NCBI RefSeq assembly: GCF_034651555.1
Contig: NZ_JAYEEQ010000006.1
Location: 124,001-188,000 of the forward strand
Length of the DNA: 64,000 nt
Origin: Aurantibrevibacter litoralis
GTDB lineage: Bacteria > Bacteroidota > Bacteroidia > Flavobacteriales > Flavobacteriaceae
Direction: 5' to 3'
Program-made: the position numbers and the translations under genes
The notes under the pieces: model-generated
What the model saw: only the letters and a program-made list of their open reading frames with translations
The model's database searches: none
What the model was told of the DNA's origin: nothing
Part shown: positions 24,459 to 33,310 of the stretch, in pieces
How positions within the stretch are numbered: the stretch's first letter is position 1
How the letters are laid out: each line of letters begins with the position of its first letter

Positions 24459-27308
24459 ATGAAAACGGATTCGTTTGTAACACGTCATATTGGCATTCAG
24501 GAAGATGATTATTTAAAAATGCTTGAAAAAATAGAGGCGAGTAGCTTAGATCAACTTATTTATGAAACCATTCCGGATGACATCAGGCTTAAAAAACCGC
24601 TAGATCTACCGGAGGCTATGTCGGAGCACGAGTTCTTGTCGCACATCAAATCAGTATCAGAAAAAAACAGAGTTTTTAAAACCTACATAGGATTGGGATA
24701 TCACGAAAGTATTATCCCCTCGGTTATAAAACGCAATATCTTAGAAAATCCGGGTTGGTACACCGCATATACCCCTTACCAAGCCGAAATTGCCCAAGGC
24801 CGACTAGAAGCCTTACTCAATTTTCAAACTATGGTCTGCGATCTTACTGGCATGGAATTGGCCAATGCCTCGCTCTTAGATGAAAGTACGGCTGCCGCAG
24901 AAGCAATGACCATGCTTTTTGACCTAAGAACCAAAGTGCAAAAAAATAACAACGCCGTTCAGTTTTTTATTTCTGAAGAAGTACTGCCACAAACTCTGGC
25001 GCTTTTAGAAACCCGATCTAAGCCGTTGGGAATTCAGCTTGTGGTCGGCAATCATACGCAGTTTCAACCGGAGGCCAATTTTTTTGGTGCACTCTTGCAA
25101 TATCCGGGCAAAACAGGTGAACTCGTTGATCTAAGTCCGTTTGTAAAAAAAACCAAGGAAAAGGATGTAAAAACAGCTGTTGCAGCAGATATTTTGAGTT
25201 TAGCCTTGCTTACGCCCCCGGGCGAGATTGGGGTAGATATCGTTGTAGGAACCACACAGCGTTTTGGCATTCCCCTTGGCTACGGAGGACCGCATGCCGC
25301 CTTTTTTGCTACCAAAGACGAGTACAAAAGAAATATTCCAGGACGCATTATTGGTGTTACTAAGGATGTTGACGGCCGGCGTGCCTTACGGATGGCATTG
25401 CAAACCAGAGAACAACATATAAAGAGAGATAAGGCCACCTCAAATATCTGTACAGCGCAGGTGCTGTTGGCTGTAATGGCTGGCACATATGCTGTATATC
25501 ATGGCCCCAAGGGTATTCGGAACATTGCGCAAAGAATACATTTCATGGCCACGACTTTGGCAGATCAACTGGAGCAATTGGGATTGTACCAAACAAACGC
25601 TTCCTTTTTTGATACCATAACGGTAAAGGCAGACGCTCAAAAAGTAATGCAGTTTGCAGAAAAAGCAGAAGTCAATTTTTACTATCCGGACGAAAGCACC
25701 GTTACCATTGCACTCAATGAGGCCACTTCGGTGTCCGATTTACAGCAGATTAGTGCTATTTTTTCAGAGGCCACCGGAAAGGAATGCGCACCTATAACCT
25801 CGATAAAAGAAATTTGGGCCATACCACAAGCACTACAACGCACTTCCGCTTTTTTAACGAATAACGTGTTCAATGCCTATCATTCAGAAACGGAGTTAAT
25901 GCGCTATCTTAAAAAATTAGAACGTAAGGATTTGGCATTAAACCATTCTATGATTGCCTTAGGATCTTGCACTATGAAGCTTAATGCGGCTACACAAATG
26001 CTGCCCCTAAGTTGGGCGCAATGGAGCAATGTACACCCCTTTGTTCCTATGGCGCAAGCAGAAGGATATCAAATTGTTTTGAAGGAATTAGAATCCTTTC
26101 TCAACATCATTACAGGATTCGCAGGCACTTCGCTACAGCCAAACTCTGGAGCACAGGGAGAATATGCCGGACTGATGACCATACGCGCCTTTCACGAAGC
26201 TAACGGCCAATCGCATCGAAATATATGTATTATTCCTGCCTCGGCACATGGCACCAATCCGGCTTCGGCAGTAATGGCCGGAATGCAGGTAGTGGTTACC
26301 AAAACGGATGAAAAAGGCAATATAGATGTGTCCGATTTAGAAGCTAAAGTTCTCTTGCATTCAAACAATCTAGCCGCCTTAATGGTGACCTACCCCTCTA
26401 CCCATGGGGTTTTTGAATCCTCCATCAAATACATCACTCAACTGATTCACGATCATGGTGGTCAGGTCTATATGGACGGCGCCAATATGAATGCACAGGT
26501 GGGTTTAACTAACCCTGCGACCATAGGGGCAGATGTATGCCACCTGAACCTTCATAAAACTTTTGCGATTCCTCATGGCGGTGGCGGCCCGGGTGTAGGG
26601 CCTATCTGTGTAGCCAAACAACTGGTTCCTTTTTTACCGGGCAACCCTATTATAAAAACAGGAGGCGAAAAAGCAATTTCTGCCATATCCTCTGCACCAT
26701 GGGGAAGTGCATTGGTCTGTCTTATTTCGTATGCCTACATTAGAATGTTGGGCGAAAAAGGGCTTACTCAGGCAACCCGAATAGCCATTCTTAATGCCAA
26801 CTATATAAAACAAAGACTAAGTGGTAAGTACGACGTACTTTATACCGGCGAAAAAGGAAGGGCAGCTCATGAGATGATTATTGATTGCAGACCCTTCAAA
26901 AAAAACGGTATAGAAGTAACCGATATTGCAAAACGGCTTATGGACTACGGATTTCATGCCCCGACGGTTTCCTTTCCGGTTGCGGGCACTTTAATGATAG
27001 AGCCTACAGAAAGTGAAAGTGTAGTAGAACTGGATCGCTTCTGCGATGCTATGTTAGCGATTAGAGACGAGATCGATGCCGCTTGTGAAAATGACAGCAA
27101 CAACCCCTTAAAAAATGCCCCGCACACCCTACAACTACTTACGGAAGACCATTGGCACCTTCCCTACAGTCGGGAAAAAGCTGCTTTTCCATTGCCGTAT
27201 TTACAGGACTCTAAATTTTGGCCAAGCGTACGAAGGGTAGATGACGCGTATGGAGACCGTAATTTAATATGCACTTGTGCACCTATGGAAGCCTACATGG
27301 AAGCTTAG
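24459..27308 (+). CDS. gcvP: GcvP, glycine dehydrogenase (P protein)
   Basis: A 949-residue pyridoxal-phosphate enzyme, the full-length fused form of the glycine cleavage P protein. The N-terminal half starts FVTRHIGIQEDD; the C-terminal half has the PLP lysine K700 in HLNLHKTFAIPHGGGGPG. It decarboxylates glycine and passes the aminomethyl group to the H protein's lipoyl arm. gcvT and gcvH are not in this window. A TAATTTTG box at 24422-24429 is a likely -7 element, 29 bases before the ATG. Confidence 0.97.
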   Translation: MKTDSFVTRHIGIQEDDYLKMLEKIEASSLDQLIYETIPDDIRLKKPLDLPEAMSEHEFLSHIKSVSEKNRVFKTYIGLGYHESIIPSVIKRNILENPGWYTAYTPYQAEIAQGRLEALLNFQTMVCDLTGMELANASLLDESTAAAEAMTMLFDLRTKVQKNNNAVQFFISEEVLPQTLALLETRSKPLGIQLVVGNHTQFQPEANFFGALLQYPGKTGELVDLSPFVKKTKEKDVKTAVAADILSLALLTPPGEIGVDIVVGTTQRFGIPLGYGGPHAAFFATKDEYKRNIPGRIIGVTKDVDGRRALRMALQTREQHIKRDKATSNICTAQVLLAVMAGTYAVYHGPKGIRNIAQRIHFMATTLADQLEQLGLYQTNASFFDTITVKADAQKVMQFAEKAEVNFYYPDESTVTIALNEATSVSDLQQISAIFSEATGKECAPITSIKEIWAIPQALQRTSAFLTNNVFNAYHSETELMRYLKKLERKDLALNHSMIALGSCTMKLNAATQMLPLSWAQWSNVHPFVPMAQAEGYQIVLKELESFLNIITGFAGTSLQPNSGAQGEYAGLMTIRAFHEANGQSHRNICIIPASAHGTNPASAVMAGMQVVVTKTDEKGNIDVSDLEAKVLLHSNNLAALMVTYPSTHGVFESSIKYITQLIHDHGGQVYMDGANMNAQVGLTNPATIGADVCHLNLHKTFAIPHGGGGPGVGPICVAKQLVPFLPGNPIIKTGGEKAISAISSAPWGSALVCLISYAYIRMLGEKGLTQATRIAILNANYIKQRLSGKYDVLYTGEKGRAAHEMIIDCRPFKKNGIEVTDIAKRLMDYGFHAPTVSFPVAGTLMIEPTESESVVELDRFCDAMLAIRDEIDAACENDSNNPLKNAPHTLQLLTEDHWHLPYSREKAAFPLPYLQDSKFWPSVRRVDDAYGDRNLICTCAPMEAYMEA

Positions 27309-27488
27309 AAACCCTGTAAACACAAGGGATTTCACAGATACAAGCACCGGAAATGGATTGGGTTATAGGAAATTTACTCTTTTTGAAATAGGGTTGAACA
27401 TCGTATTCATTCTTATGCGTACATAGCATCTGAACCTACTTTGTATACCTTTACGAAGCTAAACCATTATTACACTACACGCAAGAAC

Positions 27489-28547
27489 ATGAATATTGCC
27501 ATTACAGGAACAGGTTGTTACCTACCCGCCATCGTTACAGACAACGCAGACTTTAGGGCACATGAATTTCTAAACGAAGACGGTTCTTCCTTTAACCAAA
27601 GTAACGACGTTATCATTCAAAAATTTCAAGCCATTACAGGCATTGCCAAAAGACGTTATGTAGATAAGGAGTTGAACACTTCGGACATTGCCTACTTAGC
27701 TTCAGAACAAGCTATTGCAGATGCAGGCATTGAAAAGGAAGCGTTAGATTATATTATTTTTGCACATAATTTTGGTGATGTTGCCCACGGCAGAATACAG
27801 GGAGATACCCTTCCCAGTTTAGCATCACGAGTAAAAAATCATCTTAAAATAAAAAACCCAAAATGTGTAGCCTATGATATCCTTTTTGGCTGTCCGGGTT
27901 GGATAGAAGGTGTCATACAAGCCAATGCCTTCATTAAAAGTGGTATTGCAAAAAAATGTCTGGTGATTGGCGCCGAAACCCTTTCCAGAGTAGTAGATGA
28001 TCATGATCGAGATTCTATGATTTATTCTGACGGTGCCGGAGCTGTGATAATCGAGGCTACCTCTAATGGCGGAGAAATCTTAGCCCATGCTTCGGAAACC
28101 TATACTTTTGAAGAGGCTTATTTTTTATTCTTTGGGAAGTCTTATTGTAAAAACAACACAAGCGATCGCCGCTATATTAAAATGTACGGTCGTAAAATAT
28201 ATGAATTTGCGGTAACCCATGTACCTCGCGCCATGAAGGAATGTTTAGATGCAAGTGGTGTTTCCATTCATGAGGTAAAAAAAATCCTTATCCACCAAGC
28301 CAATGAAAAAATGGATGAGGCTATTGTGAAACGATTTTACAAATTGTACAATCTGGAAATGCCAGAAAACAGTATGCCCATGAGTATTCGGGAATTGGGC
28401 AACAGTTCGGTAGCCACAATACCAACGCTTTTAGATTTAATACGACGCGGAAAAATTGAAAATCAGGAATTGCAAAAGGGCGATGTCATTATCTTTGCCA
28501 GTGTAGGCGCAGGAATGAACATTAATGCGCTGGTATATCGCTATTAA
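27489..28547 (+). CDS. 3-oxoacyl-ACP synthase III-like (KAS III) enzyme
   Basis: A 352-residue FabH-like thiolase-fold protein from the ATG at 27489 (MNIAITGTGCYLP); a longer start at 27441 adds 16 non-conserved residues. The catalytic triad is complete: C135 in FGCPGW, H269 in ILIHQAN and N305 in LGNSS. KAS III enzymes condense an acyl-CoA starter with malonyl-ACP. The next two genes (methyltransferase 2 bp later, glycosyltransferase 29 bp further on) suggest a role in a specialised lipid or glycolipid rather than basic fatty-acid start, but this is inference; the housekeeping fabH is normally near rpmF/plsX. Confidence 0.88.
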   Translation: MNIAITGTGCYLPAIVTDNADFRAHEFLNEDGSSFNQSNDVIIQKFQAITGIAKRRYVDKELNTSDIAYLASEQAIADAGIEKEALDYIIFAHNFGDVAHGRIQGDTLPSLASRVKNHLKIKNPKCVAYDILFGCPGWIEGVIQANAFIKSGIAKKCLVIGAETLSRVVDDHDRDSMIYSDGAGAVIIEATSNGGEILAHASETYTFEEAYFLFFGKSYCKNNTSDRRYIKMYGRKIYEFAVTHVPRAMKECLDASGVSIHEVKKILIHQANEKMDEAIVKRFYKLYNLEMPENSMPMSIRELGNSSVATIPTLLDLIRRGKIENQELQKGDVIIFASVGAGMNINALVYRY

Positions 28548-28549
28548 AC

Positions 28550-29095
28550 ATGTACGAAAACAGTTTCCCAAATAAACGGTACAAACACACTTCTGCATTT
28601 TTACATAAACACATCTCAAAAGACCAGACAATTCTGGATCTGGGAGTAGAAAATCCCTTTACCCAAATCTTGAGACAACAAGGTTATGATGTACAAAACA
28701 CCCAAGGTGAAGACTTAGACAACGACTTTTCCGGCATTACGCAATCTAACGCAGATGTAGTTACGGCATTTGAAATTTTTGAACACCTTTTGGCTCCATA
28801 CAACCTGTTGTGCCGCATAAAGGCAACAAAATTAGTTGCCAGCATCCCGCTTCGACTTTGGTTTTCTAGGGCGTATCGAAGTAAAACAGATCCATGGGAC
28901 AGGCATTACCATGAATTTGAAGATTGGCAATTTGACTGGCTACTACAAAAATCGGGCTGGGAAATAAAAGACCGAGCGCAATGGACAAACCCTACGAAGA
29001 AAATAGGCATCCGCCCGTTACTACGATTTTTTGTACCTCGCTATTACATCGTGTATGCAGAACGCATACCCGACTTTGAGGTAGTAAAAACCTAG
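28550..29095 (+). CDS. Class I SAM-dependent methyltransferase-like protein
   Basis: A 181-residue protein with a weak Rossmann pattern: ILDLGVENPFT (motif I position, but lacking the usual GxGxG), GEDLDNDFSGI and DVVTAFEIFEHLLAPYNLL (the post-motif typical of methyltransferase 11-type proteins). The altered glycine loop leaves SAM binding uncertain. It begins 2 bp after the KAS III stop, so the genes are almost surely co-translated. Confidence 0.75.
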   Translation: MYENSFPNKRYKHTSAFLHKHISKDQTILDLGVENPFTQILRQQGYDVQNTQGEDLDNDFSGITQSNADVVTAFEIFEHLLAPYNLLCRIKATKLVASIPLRLWFSRAYRSKTDPWDRHYHEFEDWQFDWLLQKSGWEIKDRAQWTNPTKKIGIRPLLRFFVPRYYIVYAERIPDFEVVKT

Positions 29096-29124
29096 GAATT
29101 CATGTACTTTAGGCTACCTGCTTT

Positions 29125-30003
29125 ATGAAATATTGCATTATCATTCCGGCTCACAATGAAGAGGCTTTCTTAGCCCTAACATTAAACTCCGTGTTAACAC
29201 AAAGCCTACCTCCAAAAAAAGTTATTGTTGTAAACGATAATTCCACCGATGAAACAGAAGCTATCATTGAACGTTTTACCGCAAAAAGTGCGCTGATTCA
29301 GAAACGGAACACCCTCTCGTCTACTGCACATATCCCCGGAAGTAAAGTTATCAATGCCTTCCATAAAGGTTTGGAGATATTAAACTACGACTTTGATTTT
29401 ATCGTAAAATTGGATGCAGATGTTATACTTCCAGAAAATTACTTTGAAAAAATAGCTTCCCTCTTTCAAAAGTATCCCAAGGCCGGTATTGTCGGCGGCT
29501 TTGCGTACGAACAGGAAGCGTCGGGGGAATGGCAACTAAATCATCCGATGGACAAAAACCATGTGCGGGGAGCCTTTAAAGCCTATTCAAAATCGTGTTT
29601 TAAGGCTATTGGAGGCTTGAAAAATGCTATGGGCTGGGATACGGTAGACGAGCTTTTAGCACGTTACCATGGCTTTGAAATTTTAACGGATGATTCTTTA
29701 AAGGTGAAGCACCTTCGACCCACAGGAAAAGGCTATAATGCCAAAGCCAAGCTGCTTCAGGGAAAGGCGATGTATGCCATGCGCTACGGCTTTTGGATTA
29801 CATGTATCGCTTCCGCAAAAATGGCTTGGAAACAACGTAATTACCAAGTAATTATAGACAATCTAAAAGGTTTTTTTGGAGGTAAAAAAGAAAATATGGC
29901 GTTTATTGTGACCCCGCAAGAAGGTCGGTTTATCCGACAACTGCGATGGAAAAATATCCGTTCAAAACTTTTGTTGAACGGCCCCAAAATAACAAACAGA
30001 TAA
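29125..30003 (+). CDS. Family 2 glycosyltransferase
   Basis: A 292-residue GT-A-fold transferase. It starts YCIIIPAHNEEAFL, followed by VVNDNSTDET for nucleotide-sugar binding and FIVKLDADVILP, which contains the DxD metal motif (residues about 98-100). There is no membrane segment, so it acts at the inner face of the membrane or in the cytosol. It closes a KAS III - methyltransferase - GT2 cluster and is convergent with the phosphatase gene with a 4-bp gap. The acceptor is unknown. Confidence 0.88.
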   Translation: MKYCIIIPAHNEEAFLALTLNSVLTQSLPPKKVIVVNDNSTDETEAIIERFTAKSALIQKRNTLSSTAHIPGSKVINAFHKGLEILNYDFDFIVKLDADVILPENYFEKIASLFQKYPKAGIVGGFAYEQEASGEWQLNHPMDKNHVRGAFKAYSKSCFKAIGGLKNAMGWDTVDELLARYHGFEILTDDSLKVKHLRPTGKGYNAKAKLLQGKAMYAMRYGFWITCIASAKMAWKQRNYQVIIDNLKGFFGGKKENMAFIVTPQEGRFIRQLRWKNIRSKLLLNGPKITNR

Positions 30004-30007
30004 CGGT

Positions 30008-31690
30008 TTATTCCAACACTTTTGAAATAGGCCTTCCAGTGGTGCCACTTGGAAAGGCTATACCTAATAGGCTCGCAATGGTTGGGGCAATATCCGGAAT
30101 TTCTGTACGCTCCGTAGTAGCTCCTTTTTGTATTCCTTTACCATAAAAGATCAAAGGCACGTGAGTGTCATAAACCTGTGGCGAACCGTGGGTGGATCCG
30201 GTCTCCGGATAGTCTATGACTCCAGCGTTTACTACCAGTAGTACATCGCCCGATCGTTTTTGGTGGTAGCCATTCTGAAGCATTTTGGCGATTCCATCCG
30301 AATAGCTATTTTCCCACATCTGAAAAGCTGTGTATACTTGTGCTATGCCCTCATATTGTACCATTTCTATGGCTAAAGCCTCTTGTGCTTCTCTAAGATT
30401 AATATTTAAGTTTTTTATAAGTTGATGGTCCAAAAACAGTTGCCCATTCGATCTGTTTTTAATAAGATCTGCCGTGCCATACGTATAATTTAAAAAATCG
30501 TTTAACCTGGCATTTAAGGCCGCCTTATCTAAATAACCGGCGGGAATTTTCTGATCTTTTAAATACTTCGGAACATCTATGGCGGCATGGTCCGCTGTTA
30601 AAAAAACGGTATATTCTCCTTTTCCAACCTGCTGATCTAACGCATTAAGTAGTCGTTCCAAATCTTGATCTAACCGGAGGTAGGTATCCTCAATTTCTTT
30701 AGAATTTACGCCGTACTTATGCCCTACATAATCGGTACTAGAAAAACTTATCGCCAAAAAATCGGTAGTGGTATCGGTTCCCAAATTTTCGCCATCTAAG
30801 GCCGCTAAAGCAAAATCGACGGTCATGCTATTCCCAAAAGGGGTTGTTCTTAAAATTTCAAAAAATCCATTATCGTCCCAAAGTGCCGGAATATCATGGG
30901 GAAAAGTGGGCGAAGCCTCCCCTTTAAATACTCCTTCATATGCCGTATTATCTAGACCACTTTCTACATAACTATGTATATCCCTTAAAGTAGTCCAGGG
31001 TTTTTTGTACTGCGCTGCGTTACCCGAGGCATTAAAACGGATTACCCATTCCGGCAACGCGTCCATGTAGAACGAGCTGGTAATCCAATTTCCGTGCGCA
31101 CTCCCTTCATACCAATAAGCTGCATTGGCAGTATGCCCGCCGGGAAGCACCGCCCCTCTGTCCTTAAGGGCAATAGCTACTGTCTTTCCTCTCATTTGGG
31201 TATGCAGTCGAAGTTCATCTGTTAGTGTGGTTACACCCATTCGGTGTGGCGACATTTGACCGGCTTTTGAGCTACTTCCTACTGTGGTATACTCCTCGTC
31301 GCGTACACAGTACACCATAGTTTCTGATGTTTTATCGTACCAATCATTTCCGATGACGCCATGAACGGCAGGCGTTGTGCCTGTGTATACCGAAGCATGT
31401 CCCGGGCCGGTATAGGTAGGTGCGTAATTAAAATGATTGTTTTTACAATTATACCCTTCCTTCACCAAACGCTTCAATCCGCCTTCGCCATATTGATTCC
31501 AAAACCGGGTGATATAATCGTACCGCATCTGATCTACTACGAAACCTACCACCAATCGAGGCGGTGTTACTTCGGATGCTACAGGAGACGAAGACACTTT
31601 GTCTTTTGATTTTCGTTGCGCCAAAACTTCAACAGAACTGGATGCCAAAACTAAAATGGATACAAAAAGGATGAAAACGAATCTATTCAT
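30008..31690 (-). CDS. PafA-type alkaline phosphatase family protein
   Basis: A 560-residue exported phosphatase with a signal peptide (hydrophobic residues 4-23). The nucleophile threonine lies in NYAPTYTGPGHASVYTG; GNDWY provides the Asn, and ALKDRGAV the Lys and Arg that mark PafA-type phosphate monoesterases of Bacteroidota. Zinc ligands are in VVDQMRYDY, SFSSTDYVGHKYG, TADHAAID and a C-terminal STHGSPQVYD segment. It would release phosphate from organic phosphomonoesters in the periplasm. Single gene, no Pho-type regulatory site recognised. Confidence 0.9.
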   Translation of the reverse strand: MNRFVFILFVSILVLASSSVEVLAQRKSKDKVSSSPVASEVTPPRLVVGFVVDQMRYDYITRFWNQYGEGGLKRLVKEGYNCKNNHFNYAPTYTGPGHASVYTGTTPAVHGVIGNDWYDKTSETMVYCVRDEEYTTVGSSSKAGQMSPHRMGVTTLTDELRLHTQMRGKTVAIALKDRGAVLPGGHTANAAYWYEGSAHGNWITSSFYMDALPEWVIRFNASGNAAQYKKPWTTLRDIHSYVESGLDNTAYEGVFKGEASPTFPHDIPALWDDNGFFEILRTTPFGNSMTVDFALAALDGENLGTDTTTDFLAISFSSTDYVGHKYGVNSKEIEDTYLRLDQDLERLLNALDQQVGKGEYTVFLTADHAAIDVPKYLKDQKIPAGYLDKAALNARLNDFLNYTYGTADLIKNRSNGQLFLDHQLIKNLNINLREAQEALAIEMVQYEGIAQVYTAFQMWENSYSDGIAKMLQNGYHQKRSGDVLLVVNAGVIDYPETGSTHGSPQVYDTHVPLIFYGKGIQKGATTERTEIPDIAPTIASLLGIAFPSGTTGRPISKVLE

Positions 31691-31805
31691 AATAATAATC
31701 AGACTTTAACCACAAAAATAAATAAATAAACCCCTTAAAGATGAAATGAAGGTTAAATGAAACCTAATATTGTTATTTTTACGGTATCGAAGTCTCTTTA
31801 TTAAT

Positions 31806-32543
31806 ATGAACTACATAGCATCAATAGGCAGTTATTTTTTAATGATATGCGAAGTCTTTAAAAAACCTACCAAATGGAAGGTAATGAAACCACTCATTTT
31901 TAAAGAGATAGACGAGCTTATTTTTGGGTCATTGGGTATTATCATTTTTATATCCTTCTTTATTGGGGGCGTGGTTACTATACAGACCGCCTTGAACATC
32001 ACCAGTCCACTCATCCCCAAAAGTCTTATTGGCTTTGCTACCAGACAATCTGTAATCTTAGAATTTGCCCCGACCTTTACGAGCATTATTATGGCCGGAA
32101 AAGTAGGATCCTACATTACTTCTAGTATCGGAACCATGAGAGTTACAGAACAAATCGACGCCTTGGAGGTGATGGGTGTAAATTCCTTAAATTATTTAGT
32201 GTTTCCAAAAATAATTGCCTTGCTGTTGTATCCTTTCGCCATTGCCATTGCCATGTATGTGGGTATTTTAGGAGGATGGATTGCAGGTGTTATGGGTGGT
32301 TTTAGTACTAGTGCCGATTTTATAACGGGGATTAGAACCGATTTTATTCCATTCCATGTGAGTTATTCCTTTATAAAGACCATTGTGTTTGCATTCATTA
32401 TTGCAACCATACCCTCTTTTCATGGGTTTTATATGAAAGGAGGCGCTTTGGAAGTAGGAAAAGCAAGCACTACTTCCTTTGTTTGGACCAGCGTGGTGAT
32501 TATTATTTTAAATTATATACTTACACAATTATTATTGGGCTAA
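31806..32543 (+). CDS. MlaE-family ABC transporter permease
   Basis: A 245-residue polytopic membrane protein from the ATG at 31806 (MNYIASIGSYFLMI); an upstream start at 31770 adds 12 residues with no support. The permease signature LEFAPTFTSIIMAGKVGSYITSSIGTMRVTEQIDALEVMG is typical of MlaE/YrbE permeases for phospholipid transport between the two membranes. Its stop overlaps the ATG of the ATPase gene (TAATG). An MlaD-type substrate-binding gene does not follow, so the third partner must be elsewhere. Confidence 0.92.
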   Translation: MNYIASIGSYFLMICEVFKKPTKWKVMKPLIFKEIDELIFGSLGIIIFISFFIGGVVTIQTALNITSPLIPKSLIGFATRQSVILEFAPTFTSIIMAGKVGSYITSSIGTMRVTEQIDALEVMGVNSLNYLVFPKIIALLLYPFAIAIAMYVGILGGWIAGVMGGFSTSADFITGIRTDFIPFHVSYSFIKTIVFAFIIATIPSFHGFYMKGGALEVGKASTTSFVWTSVVIIILNYILTQLLLG

Positions 32544-33310
32544 TGATAGAGGTAAACGACATTCACAAATCCTTTGGCGACACTAAAGTTTTAAAAGGGA
32601 TTACGACCAGTTTTGACAAGGGAAAGACCAATTTAGTAATTGGCCAGAGTGGTTCCGGAAAAACGGTTTTTCTTAAATGTTTATTAGGCCTTTTTACGCC
32701 GGAACAGGGTAGCATTTGTTATGACGGACAAAACTATTCTGAACTCACTGTAGGCCAAAAAAGAAACCTAAGACAAGAAATGGGTATGGTGTTCCAAGGT
32801 AGTGCCCTTTTTGATTCTATGACCGTAGAAGGCAATGTCATGTTTCCATTGGAAATGTTCACAAAACAGTCTCAATCGGAAAAAAAAGATCGTGTAGATT
32901 TTGTATTAAAAAGGGTAAACCTTATTGACGCTCATCATAAATACCCCTCAGAAATCTCGGGTGGAATGCAAAAAAGGGTGGCTATTGCCAGGGCTATAGT
33001 GATGCATCCAAAATATCTTTTTTGCGATGAACCCAATTCGGGATTAGACCCAAAAACGGCCATATTAATTGATAACCTAATTCATGAAATAACTCAGGAA
33101 TACAATATAACTACAGTTATTAACAGCCATGATATGAATTCTGTTATGGAAATTGGGGAAAAAATCATTTTCTTAAAAGATGGTATTTTAGAATGGGAAG
33201 GTTCCAATAAAGAAATTTTTAAAACCGATAATGAAGCCGTAACTAATTTTGTTTATTCTTCTGAATTGTTCAAAAAGGTGCGACAAATGTATATTGAAGA
33301 ACGAAACTAA
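32543..33310 (+). CDS. MlaF-type ABC transporter ATP-binding protein
   Basis: A 255-residue ABC ATPase. Walker A is GQSGSGKT, the Q-loop MVFQGSALFDSMTV, the signature ISGGMQKRVAIARAI, and Walker B YLFCDEPNSGLDP; the last form with 'NSGLDP' is typical of MlaF. It powers the MlaE permease for lipid traffic at the inner membrane. The start at 32543 overlaps the permease stop, so translation is coupled. The gene converges on the DUF389 gene with a 4-bp overlap. Confidence 0.93.
   Translation: MIEVNDIHKSFGDTKVLKGITTSFDKGKTNLVIGQSGSGKTVFLKCLLGLFTPEQGSICYDGQNYSELTVGQKRNLRQEMGMVFQGSALFDSMTVEGNVMFPLEMFTKQSQSEKKDRVDFVLKRVNLIDAHHKYPSEISGGMQKRVAIARAIVMHPKYLFCDEPNSGLDPKTAILIDNLIHEITQEYNITTVINSHDMNSVMEIGEKIIFLKDGILEWEGSNKEIFKTDNEAVTNFVYSSELFKKVRQMYIEERN

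Noticed and set aside
27441..27488. Upstream ATG for the KAS III gene
   Set aside because: The 16 added residues precede the conserved start MNIAITGTGCYLP and have no family support.
30008..31690. Considered as a sulfatase rather than a phosphatase
   Set aside because: No C/S-x-P-x-R sulfatase motif; the threonine nucleophile and KDR segment fit PafA-type phosphatases.
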